6,917 nucleotides of DNA from JBDTMC01 sp039934475 (lineage in GTDB: Bacteria > Acidobacteriota > Terriglobia > Bryobacterales > Bryobacteraceae), in assembly GCA_039934475.1 (NCBI GenBank), contig JBDTMC010000422.1, positions 1-6,917 on the forward strand, in the 5' to 3' direction. The notes below the pieces were generated by a model that worked only from the letters and a program-made list of their open reading frames with translations, ran no database searches and had not been told where the DNA came from. This document shows, piece after piece, positions 1 through 6,112 of the stretch. The stretch's first letter is position 1, and every line of letters begins with the position of its first letter. The position numbers were made by a program, and so were the translations under genes.

Positions 1-1872
1 GTAAGGCGTGGGCTGCTCATCAATGCTGATGTACTTGCCGTCGCGAGCTACTCCGACTATTGTGTTGTCGCGTCCATAAGCGTGGACGATGCGCCCCACG
101 GCGGGTCCGCCGTTGAGGAACCTTCGCACGAAGGTCTGGTTGACGATCATGACATACGGGTTTTCGCGCGTGTCCAACGCCGTAAACTCACGGCCGTCCA
201 GAAGCGGGATCTGCAACACCTGGAAATAGTCGGGGCCAACCAGATTACGCCATACCTTCATGTTCTCGCCGGTGTGCGGCACATAACCTGGAACCTGGAA
301 GTCTTCCCATGAGCGGCCGCTAAGACCGAGAGGCACATCCTCAGAGAAGACGACGCCTTCGACGCCGGGCAGGGAAGCCATCGAAGCGGTTACCCGTCGC
401 AGGATGCCAAGGTTTTGTTCGCGCGTGTAACCGTTGGTGGAAAGGTCGATTCCGGCCAACAGCACCTTCGAAGGATCGAAACCCGGATTGGCTTGCTGCG
501 CGTTGTGAAAGCTCTTTACAAAGAGTCCAGCGCCGATCAACGCGACCACGGCAAGGGCGACCTCGCCCACCACCAGAAGGCCGCGGAGCCGGTTGGAAGC
601 CGCGCTAGACGAAGTACCACGCCCGCCCGCCTTGAGGGTTTCGTTCACATTTGAGTAAGCAGCGTGAACGGCCGGGGCCGCACCGCAGAGAAACGTAGTG
701 AGGAAGGCGAGCACAACGGTCCAGCCGATCACGGCTGCATTCACCGTTGGATTGAGTCCCACGGGGAGGTCGGTCGGGGGAATGAAGATATCGATGAAAC
801 CAGTGAACCAAACGGTAAAAAGCAATCCGGCCATGGCGCCCGCGAACGCGAGCAGGAAGCTCTCGGTAAGTAACTGACGGAGGAGCCGGCCACGCCCCGC
901 GCCGAGACCCAACCGGATGGCGAACTCTTTCCGGCGCGCCGTGGCCCGGGCAAGCAAGAGGTTGGCGACATTGGCGCAAACGATGAGCAGCACCAACGCC
1001 CCCACGGCCAGCAGAACCTCCAGAAGCACTCGCATAATGCTGGTTGCACCGTCGGGCGTATCCCAGAGAGTCAGGGCGCGCGCACCGATGCGCTCGTTGG
1101 TCTGCGGGTATTCTTTCCCCAGTCGTTCTGTGATTGCGTCGATTTCAGATTGTGCCTGGGCAAGGGTGACGCCCGGTTTCAGCCTGGCCAGCATCTGCAG
1201 TGGCCGGGAAGTGCGGCGGAGCAGCCAGTTTCCTTCGCCAGTCAGTAGTGGGCGTATGGTGAGCGGAAGCCATAGATCGTACGAGAGTCCGTTCATGACG
1301 CCGCGGAACTCGGCTGGCACGACACCGATGACAGTGAGAGGCTGGCGGTTAATTAGAATTGTCTGGCCGACTATGCGCGGGTCGCCGTTGTATTTACGAT
1401 GCCAGAGGCGTTCACTGAGAACGGCGACGCGATGGGCGCCGAACCGCTCGTCCTGCTCATCATGATTGAAGGTCCGCCCAAGAAGCGGCCTCACGCCGAG
1501 AACGTCAAAGTAGTTGCCGGTTACGGTCTCAGCCCACACGCGCTCTGAGCTGCCCTGTTCCCCGAGGTTGAACGGTCGCTGCTTGGCAGCAATCCAGCCG
1601 GAGAAGAGCGTGGACTGGTCGCGGAGGTCACGGAAATCCGGGTAGGAAGAATCGATCGTATTTCCTTCCGGAGTCGTGGATTTCACCGCAACGACTTCGT
1701 TCTGGTTGGCCACTCCGGGCAGAGGATGGAGGAGCACGGCGTCAACCCAGCTGAAAACTGTACTGTTGACTCCTACGCCAAGCGCTATCGAGAGGACAGC
1801 GACCAGTGTAACTGCCGGGTTCTTCAGGAGCACTCGGAACCCGTAAGAGATGTCCTGTAGAAAGGCGTTCAT
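1..1872 (-). CDS. ADOP-type MacB/FtsX permease (3' end off window)
   Basis: This is an inner-membrane permease of the MacB/FtsX ABC-transporter family, in the ATPase-less, duplicated ADOP form common in Acidobacteriota. I read 624 codons with no stop from the ATG at 1872 down to base 1, so the C-terminus lies outside the window. The N-terminus (MNAFLQDISYGFRVLLKNPA) is typical. TM1 is at about residues 21-43, followed by a MacB periplasmic-core region to about 270. The FtsX domain has TM segments near 283-305, 339-356 and 379-398. The first of these runs into a CANVANLLLARATARRKEFAIRLGLGA-like stretch, the family hallmark. A second unit begins with a TM at about 432-452 followed by KSF and another periplasmic domain. 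Full ADOP proteins are about 800 or more residues, so roughly 180 are missing. The start is only weakly supported by a ribosome site (GTAGGT abuts the ATG). Substrate unknown; such proteins are usually assigned to efflux or lipoprotein-type transport. Confidence 0.9.
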   Translation of the reverse strand, partial: MNAFLQDISYGFRVLLKNPAVTLVAVLSIALGVGVNSTVFSWVDAVLLHPLPGVANQNEVVAVKSTTPEGNTIDSSYPDFRDLRDQSTLFSGWIAAKQRPFNLGEQGSSERVWAETVTGNYFDVLGVRPLLGRTFNHDEQDERFGAHRVAVLSERLWHRKYNGDPRIVGQTILINRQPLTVIGVVPAEFRGVMNGLSYDLWLPLTIRPLLTGEGNWLLRRTSRPLQMLARLKPGVTLAQAQSEIDAITERLGKEYPQTNERIGARALTLWDTPDGATSIMRVLLEVLLAVGALVLLIVCANVANLLLARATARRKEFAIRLGLGAGRGRLLRQLLTESFLLAFAGAMAGLLFTVWFTGFIDIFIPPTDLPVGLNPTVNAAVIGWTVVLAFLTTFLCGAAPAVHAAYSNVNETLKAGGRGTSSSAASNRLRGLLVVGEVALAVVALIGAGLFVKSFHNAQQANPGFDPSKVLLAGIDLSTNGYTREQNLGILRRVTASMASLPGVEGVVFSEDVPLGLSGRSWEDFQVPGYVPHTGENMKVWRNLVGPDYFQVLQIPLLDGREFTALDTRENPYVMIVNQTFVRRFLNGGPAVGRIVHAYGRDNTIVGVARDGKYISIDEQPTPY

Positions 1873-1884
1873 ACCTACGACCGA

Positions 1885-1897
1885 GCACGTAGCGTGC
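1885..1897. other. short inverted repeat before the permease start
   Basis: GCACG (1885-1889), a 3-base loop, then CGTGC (1893-1897). This 5-bp perfect stem lies 12 bases upstream of the permease ATG. It could form a small hairpin in the leader or be a half-site pair, but it is short enough to be chance. Confidence 0.25.
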
Positions 1898-1911
1898 CAG
1901 GGTTGGAGCTT

Positions 1912-1945
1912 GGGAAGGCGAGTCTTCTAACAGAACCGCCTTCCC
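1912..1945. terminator. hairpin between ackA and the permease gene
   Basis: GGGAAGGCG (1912-1920) pairs perfectly with CGCCTTCCC (1937-1945) around a 16-base loop. The loop can itself pair (GT..TCT with AGA.AC around AAC). It lies 36 bases after the ackA stop and 39 bases before the permease start. No T-run follows on the minus strand, so it is not a textbook intrinsic terminator. It may act as a transcript-end stabiliser, an attenuator or a Rho-assisted terminator separating the permease from the upstream operon. Confidence 0.5.
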
Positions 1946-1947
1946 GC

Positions 1948-1979
1948 GTGTCCGATATTGGGATAGCAGTGTCCGTTAT
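1948..1979. repeat. pair of 11-bp direct repeats, 21-bp period
   Basis: GTGTCCGATAT (1948-1958) and GTGTCCGTTAT (1969-1979) match at 10 of 11 positions and start 21 bp apart, two helical turns. They lie between the ackA stop and the hairpin, upstream of the permease. The spacing would suit two protein subunits on one face of the DNA. A regulator site is inference only. Confidence 0.4.
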
Positions 1980-1981
1980 GA

Positions 1982-3082
1982 CTACGACTGGGTGGTGAGC
2001 CTCTTGAAGGCCCGGCGGGCAACGACGATCTCCTCGTTGGTCTCCAGAACCATCACTTTGACCTTGGAGTCGGAGGTGGAAACGAGGCGGTCGCCCTTGC
2101 CTGTTCCGTTCGCTTCCGGATCGAGACGGATGCCAAGGAACTCAAGACCGGTGCAAGCGGCAGCGCGCAGAGTGGCGGAGTTTTCGCCAATGCCGCCGGT
2201 GAAGGCAACGGCGTCAAGCCCGCCCATCGCGGCCGCATACGCACCAATGAATTTCTTCACCTGATAAGCGAAAACATCCAGTGCGACGGCTGCGTTGTGA
2301 TTCCCTTCCGCAGCCGCTTTCTCGAGGTCCCGAACGTCGCCTCCGGAGACCCCGGACAGGCCTGCGAGCCCGCCGTTTTTCGTTAACTGACGGCCCACTT
2401 CGGCAACGTCCCAATTGTTGCGTTCCATCATGTAGAGGACGGCGAAGACGTCGAGATCTCCGTGACGCGTGGCATGATCGAGACCGGACTGGGCGGAGAA
2501 GCCCATCGTTGTATCGAGGGACTTACCGTCTTTGATGGCGCACATTGAGGAGCTGCCGCCGAGGTGGCAACTGATCAGGCGGAGCGACTTGCGCGGCACG
2601 CCGAGGAAATCGGGCGCGCGTTCACTGATGAACTGGTGCGAGGCTCCGTGGAAGCCGTAGCGGCGGACGCCGCGGTCGCGCCATTCGCCAGGAACGCCGT
2701 AGAGGTAGGCGTGTTCCGGAATCGTTGCGTGAAACTCGGGTTCGAAAGCCGCCACCAGGGGCACGCCGGGCATGGCTTCGGCGAAGGCACGAATGCCGGT
2801 AAGGTAGATGGTGTTGTGCGCGGGCGTGGCAGGAAGGTACTCCTCCAGCCCGGCGATGACGCCATCGTCAACAACGAATGTGCCGCAGTAGTCGGGCCCG
2901 GCGTGTACGGCCTTGAACGCGACAGCGTCCACCTTCGTATCGCCTAGGGCAATGGTGGAAATGGCCTGCCGGTAGTCGGTTACCCGTTCCAGGCGGCCGC
3001 GCGCCAGGACTCTCTCAGACGGCATCTCCAAGATCTGATACTTCAGCGAGGTGGAACCGAGGTTCGGGACGAGAATGTTCAT
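1982..3082 (-). CDS. ackA: acetate kinase family protein (divergent active site)
   Basis: A cytosolic ASKHA-fold kinase expected to interconvert acetate (or another short carboxylate) plus ATP with the acyl phosphate. It has 366 residues against about 400 in classical AckA; about 34 are missing between the N-terminal motif and the VHAG motif. Family motifs in order: N7-LGSTSLKY, K57-AVHAG, PAHN (H89), AAFEPEFH (E114), RRYGFHGASH (H145, H149), CHLGGSSS (172-179), DTTMGF, TRHGD (R206), FTGGIGENS (294-302) and ETNEE (347-351). By a nearly constant offset of 34-35 to Methanosarcina thermophila AckA, Arg91 becomes K57, Asp148 becomes E114 and Asn211 becomes G176. N7, H123, H180, R241 and E384 are kept. 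The ATG at 3082 shares one base with the TGA of the TPR gene (TGATG), implying translational coupling; an ATG 60 bases upstream at 3142 would lie inside that gene and add a non-homologous head. No phosphotransacetylase gene is in view. Substrate uncertain. Confidence 0.88.
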   Translation of the reverse strand: MNILVPNLGSTSLKYQILEMPSERVLARGRLERVTDYRQAISTIALGDTKVDAVAFKAVHAGPDYCGTFVVDDGVIAGLEEYLPATPAHNTIYLTGIRAFAEAMPGVPLVAAFEPEFHATIPEHAYLYGVPGEWRDRGVRRYGFHGASHQFISERAPDFLGVPRKSLRLISCHLGGSSSMCAIKDGKSLDTTMGFSAQSGLDHATRHGDLDVFAVLYMMERNNWDVAEVGRQLTKNGGLAGLSGVSGGDVRDLEKAAAEGNHNAAVALDVFAYQVKKFIGAYAAAMGGLDAVAFTGGIGENSATLRAAACTGLEFLGIRLDPEANGTGKGDRLVSTSDSKVKVMVLETNEEIVVARRAFKRLTTQS

Positions 3083-4233
3083 CACTTCAGATGGTACTGC
3101 GTCTTGATCGCAGCCACGTTCTTGGCGGCAAGAGGCTGCCAAGGGCTCTTGATCGTAGCCGCCTGCTGGCTGAACCTGAAGGCATCTAGAACGTGCTTGG
3201 AGCCCGTGTCGCCCTTGGCGGCATCGCCCATCTTGAAGTTCGCCAAGCCGAGCGTGAACAAGGCCCCTCCCTTGAGGTAATCCTGGCCTTCGATATTGGG
3301 CAGAGCCGCACGCAATTCGGTATCGGCTTGCTGGAACTTACTCTGATTGGCATAGGCCATTCCGGCATACCAATGCGCGGCGCCGAGTTTGGTCTTCTTG
3401 TCTTTTTCCCACGCTGCCGGATCCACGCCGGTAGGGGCGCCTTTCGGGGTTAGAACCTCAATCGTCTTCAGCGCCATCGCAATCGTTTTGTCGTTGTTCT
3501 GCTTAGTGAAGTAATAGTCCGCCGCTGTTACAAGCATGTTTTCATCGGCCTGGTTCTGCGCAGCGTACTTCTCAGTGAGGGCTACCGCCTTCTCCATTTG
3601 CTTGGCTTGCACGAGTGCGCGGAAATAGACCGGCGTGGTTTGCGCTACATACTGGCTTTGGGGGCTGCGCTTTTCGAGCGTCTCGAAGAGATCGATGGTC
3701 TTGACGGGATTTGTGCTGGACAGCGCGGAGGCGTAAAACGCATAGTCACAATACGTGTCCACCTGCTTGGCGTAGTCCACTCTCTGCTTCCATTCGTCGG
3801 CTTCCACGTCGGCTGGCTTCTCGCCGGACACAACTTTGCGGGCCGCGTCGGAGGTTATGACAGACCACTTCCGGATGCTGTCCGGATCCTTGCCGGCCTC
3901 GAGGGCTTTAAGGGCGACGAGGGCGGTGTCGAGATCATCGGGATCGCTGGCGATGGCGCGATCGCCTGCGGCGAGCGCTTTATCCACTTGCCCCGCTTTT
4001 GAGTACAGCGTGACCAGTTGCGCATTGGCCCAGCCGGCGGATTCGTGCTTGGGGTACTTGCCGGTGAAGTCCTCCAACATGGTGGTCTTCTTGGCCGGAT
4101 CATTTTCCTGGCCGATGGCCTGGAGCATCTGGCCTTCCGGTGTTTCGGTGTTTACCGTGCCGAGTTTATTGTGTTGAGCAGCTGCGGGGATGCCCGCGAT
4201 GAACAGCGCCCCGATTAACGCGATCAATTTCAT
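3082..4233 (-). CDS. exported TPR-like repeat protein
   Basis: 383 residues with a clear Sec signal peptide (MKLIALIGALFIAGIPAAAQ, probable cleavage near residue 19-20), so it is probably periplasmic or secreted. The rest is helical with TPR-like pairs. One is at about 66-115 (SAGWANAQLVTLYSKAG, then VDKALAAGDRAIASDPDD). Others are in the ranges 195-270 (VYFRALVQAKQMEKAVALTEKYA) and 290-345 (AAHWYAGMAYANQSKFQQADTELRAAL). No enzymatic motif is visible. A strong ribosome site, AAGGAGGG (4238-4245), lies 4 bases before the ATG. The gene follows the cytochrome by 60 bp and is coupled to the acetate-kinase gene by a one-base stop/start overlap. A scaffolding role or protein-protein interaction is inferred from the repeats. 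The specific function is not known to me. Confidence 0.85.
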   Translation of the reverse strand: MKLIALIGALFIAGIPAAAQHNKLGTVNTETPEGQMLQAIGQENDPAKKTTMLEDFTGKYPKHESAGWANAQLVTLYSKAGQVDKALAAGDRAIASDPDDLDTALVALKALEAGKDPDSIRKWSVITSDAARKVVSGEKPADVEADEWKQRVDYAKQVDTYCDYAFYASALSSTNPVKTIDLFETLEKRSPQSQYVAQTTPVYFRALVQAKQMEKAVALTEKYAAQNQADENMLVTAADYYFTKQNNDKTIAMALKTIEVLTPKGAPTGVDPAAWEKDKKTKLGAAHWYAGMAYANQSKFQQADTELRAALPNIEGQDYLKGGALFTLGLANFKMGDAAKGDTGSKHVLDAFRFSQQAATIKSPWQPLAAKNVAAIKTQYHLK

Positions 4234-4237
4234 CGCA

Positions 4238-4245
4238 CCCTCCTT
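4238..4245 (-). promoter_or_regulatory. strong Shine-Dalgarno for the TPR gene
   Basis: On the minus strand this reads AAGGAGGG, 4 bases before the ATG at 4233. It is far stronger than the sites before the other genes in the window and suggests this gene is well translated independently of its upstream neighbour. Confidence 0.7.
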
Positions 4246-4259
4246 CTGAGTTGGAATGC

Positions 4260-4265
4260 ATTATA
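4260..4265 (-). promoter_or_regulatory. possible -10 box of an internal promoter
   Basis: A perfect TATAAT on the minus strand in the 60-bp gap between the cytochrome and TPR genes. A start about 7 bases downstream would give a leader of roughly 20 bases containing the Shine-Dalgarno. No recognisable -35 box lies 16-18 bp upstream (GCCGCT at 17 bp) and there is no TG extension, so support is only moderate. If real, it would let TPR-ackA be expressed without the regulator and cytochrome. Confidence 0.4.
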
Positions 4266-4293
4266 GAACAGATCGGGAGGGGAGCGGCTGCGG

Positions 4294-5601
4294 CTACTGC
4301 CAATAGGCCGGTAGATCGTGCTTGGTGTCGGTGAGAATTTCGCGGATGGCGGTGCGGTCCTCGGCGGTGAGCCGGGCGAATGCCTTCGTCGTGTCTTTGC
4401 CGGTAACCACTTCCCAGAGGCGCCGATAGATGCGATCACGGGCCAGGGAGGGTAGGCGATCAAACGCTTCTGAGTAGATCATGTAGCTGCAGGGATAGCG
4501 GAAGGTGCGGCGTTGCAGATCGAACTGTCGCAGGGAGCGGCCTTTGGCATCCCACGGTCCTTGCTTGGCGAACTCCTCGGCGAAACCCGAGGTTCCTTTC
4601 ACGGTGTCCCGCAGCGGCGATTCCTCAGTAAAAAGCATGTAACGCAGCAGGGTGTCGGTGGCGTTGGAGATGCGCCGAGTAGTGGATTCTCCCAGATCAT
4701 CGGGAGGCGAGCCAAGGGCAACATTGATCGCTTGTTGGTCATGGACCGCCATATTGACCTCGTACCCAACCCTGGTGATGAGGTTGGTCATGTAAGCCTG
4801 ATGTTCAAGGACGAGCAGGGAGACAATGTCACTGTGAGGCGAGAGATAGGCGGAGGTATCCACGCGGCTCTTCAGGTCGGTGACGTTCGCGCCCTTCGTG
4901 AGATCCATGTCATTCGGCTTCTCTTTGTCCTCGGCGAACACGTTGCCCATGTGCAACTGCGAACCGTGCGTCCCGGTGACGAACCACCCGCCCCAGCGCT
5001 CTTTCATCGGGCTGCGGTCATCGGTGAGAAACGTTCCGGCGTGAAAGAGCGGCATGCCGGAGCGCTCCGGAAAGACGGACCGAACCACGAGTCCCGGGAC
5101 TCCCAGCGTGCCTCCGGAATGATGGCATTGCAGGCAGTCACCGCGACGGTCCATGATGGGCTTCGCCACCTTCTCCTGGTCGAGCGTATAGAAAACAACT
5201 CCAAGAGTGGGATCCACTGCAGCCGCTTCCACTACTTCACCGCCCGGCACCCAACCAATGGAGACTTCGTCGTTGAAGTAGAGTGCCCGTGGATTGTGAG
5301 GCGAGATTCTCGGCGCTTGAAAACTGGTTTTGGAGAAGACCAGCACCTGGGAAGAGAGGGGCACGTGCAGTTCACGAAGGACTGCGGGGAGGTATCCAAA
5401 GTGATCGTCGAAGGGTAGAGTGACTTCGCCCTTCGCCACACGTTCGTTGAGCCGCGTGATGGCGTCATGGGCGGGCTTCTTCATGTAGCCGATGGACGGA
5501 TGATCCAGTGGGACGACCCAGGACCCATCGAGGTCCGCGGCGAGCTTGAACGCTCCGGCCGCCAACAGACACAGCAGCGCGAGACACGCCCGTTTAGGCA
5601 C
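4294..5601 (-). CDS. exported mono-haem c-type cytochrome, unrecognised family
   Basis: With the GTG start at 5601 the protein has 435 residues. It begins with a signal peptide (MPKRACLALLCLLAAGAF...) that directs export to the periplasm, where haem is attached. One CXXCH motif is seen: C156-LQ-C159-H160 (bases 5119-5136), followed by HSGGTLGVPG. Its mid-protein position, with about 150 residues before and 275 after, is unlike small class I cytochromes. Conserved-looking blocks include HPSIGYM near the N-terminus, MKERWGGWFVTGTHGSQLHMGN after the haem, and SPHSDIVSLLVLEHQAYMTNL. Several His and Met could be the second axial ligand, but I cannot say which. An ATG at 5682 gives 462 residues but would place a basic 27-residue tail before the signal peptide and lie deep in the regulator gene. 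The GTG overlaps the regulator's stop by 8 nt, implying coupling. Role unknown; an oxidase-, peroxidase- or sensor-like function is conceivable. Confidence 0.82.
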   Translation of the reverse strand: MPKRACLALLCLLAAGAFKLAADLDGSWVVPLDHPSIGYMKKPAHDAITRLNERVAKGEVTLPFDDHFGYLPAVLRELHVPLSSQVLVFSKTSFQAPRISPHNPRALYFNDEVSIGWVPGGEVVEAAAVDPTLGVVFYTLDQEKVAKPIMDRRGDCLQCHHSGGTLGVPGLVVRSVFPERSGMPLFHAGTFLTDDRSPMKERWGGWFVTGTHGSQLHMGNVFAEDKEKPNDMDLTKGANVTDLKSRVDTSAYLSPHSDIVSLLVLEHQAYMTNLITRVGYEVNMAVHDQQAINVALGSPPDDLGESTTRRISNATDTLLRYMLFTEESPLRDTVKGTSGFAEEFAKQGPWDAKGRSLRQFDLQRRTFRYPCSYMIYSEAFDRLPSLARDRIYRRLWEVVTGKDTTKAFARLTAEDRTAIREILTDTKHDLPAYWQ

Positions 5602-6031
5602 GGCCCACCCCGATTTGACAGAGCGGTTTGATAGGCGACGCCGAGTGGATGAGTTCACCGATGGTGGTGCCGCGGAACACACGCTCGATCATGACCATCG
5701 CTTCGTCCATGCGGGCGTGGAGCGGACAGAGCTTGCGGCCGTGCCCTTTGATTCCGAGAGGGCACTCCATGATGCGTTGGACCCGATCCACGGCGTTGAC
5801 GACGTCGAGGATGGTGATTTCATCGGCTGTGCGAATGAGAGTGAAGCCGCCGCTCTTGCCGCGTTGCGCAATGATCAGACCGCTGCGGCGGAGGGCTTGC
5901 ATCACTTTCGAAAGGTAGTCCGGGGGAACTTTGGTAGCGTGTGCGAGATCTTCCCTAGTTACCGGGGCATCGGTGTGATTGGCCAGCCAGACGACGGCGC
6001 GGAGAGCGTATTCGGCGGTTTGAGAAAGCAT
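5594..6031 (-). CDS. Rrf2-family transcriptional regulator, probable Fe-S sensor
   Basis: 145 residues, the normal Rrf2 length (IscR/NsrR/RirA family). The start at 6031 gives the canonical MLSQTAEYALRAVVWLA opening. A longer reading from 6280 would run through the promoter and into the divergent gene. The winged helix-turn-helix fills residues 1-68, with a recognition helix at about 36-50 (PPDYLSKVMQALRRSG) and the wing at 57-65 (RGKSGGFTL). Candidate cluster ligands are C90 and C102 (C-x11-C), H105 (LCPLH) and a C-terminal C138. This spacing differs from NsrR and IscR and resembles the CPLG...LCPLH Rrf2 subgroup. The family senses iron-sulfur status, nitric oxide, redox state or cysteine; which applies here is not visible. 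A promoter overlapped by a palindrome lies just upstream, and the gene is translationally coupled to the cytochrome, its likely target. Confidence 0.92.
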   Translation of the reverse strand: MLSQTAEYALRAVVWLANHTDAPVTREDLAHATKVPPDYLSKVMQALRRSGLIIAQRGKSGGFTLIRTADEITILDVVNAVDRVQRIMECPLGIKGHGRKLCPLHARMDEAMVMIERVFRGTTIGELIHSASPIKPLCQIGVGRA

Positions 6032-6041
6032 CGCGTCTATA

Positions 6042-6061
6042 TGTGGACAAAGATATCCACA
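6042..6061. promoter_or_regulatory. palindromic operator candidate for the Rrf2 regulator
   Basis: On the minus strand TGTGGA and TCCACA form perfect 6-bp inverted arms around an 8-bp centre that contains the -10 box and lies next to the expected start of transcription. A repressor bound here would block RNA polymerase. It is 10 bases upstream of the regulator's ATG, so autorepression is the natural inference. It does not match the IscR or NsrR consensus as I know them. Confidence 0.55.
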
Positions 6062-6078
6062 AATGAGCGCGATGTCAA
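6050..6078 (-). promoter_or_regulatory. sigma70-type promoter of the rrf2-cytochrome operon
   Basis: On the minus strand there is a perfect -35 TTGACA (6078-6073), an optimal 17-bp spacer and a -10 TATCTT (6055-6050, 4 of 6). Transcription would start near 6043, leaving a leader of only about 12 bases before the ATG at 6031 and no clear Shine-Dalgarno. The palindrome at 6042-6061 covers the -10 and start region. The whole 6032-6112 interval is the shared divergent regulatory region with the hydrolase gene. I see no convincing rightward promoter in it. Confidence 0.7.
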
Positions 6079-6112
6079 CAGACGTGCGGTTTGTGATACC
6101 CAGGTTCTCAGC

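Noticed and set aside
605..1049. Whether the permease is frameshifted, since other leftward frames are open here (605-979, 741-1049)
   Set aside because: Codon-by-codon reading from 1872 to 1 in one frame has no stop, and the FtsX helices are continuous. The other frames are shadows.
917..1465. A 182-codon rightward frame opposite the permease
   Set aside because: Ser/Arg-rich composition typical of a shadow frame; the leftward frame is a clear MacB/FtsX permease that is open throughout.
4513..5418. A 301-codon rightward open frame antisense to the cytochrome gene
   Set aside because: It is the mirror of a GC-rich coding strand. Its translation shows no domain, signal or plausible start context, while the opposite strand has a signal peptide and a CXXCH.
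5546..6112. Possible N-terminal extension of the hydrolase to an ATG at 5546
   Set aside because: This stretch is antisense to the regulator and its promoter and shows no hydrolase features. The family-like sequence begins only after the ATG at 6113.
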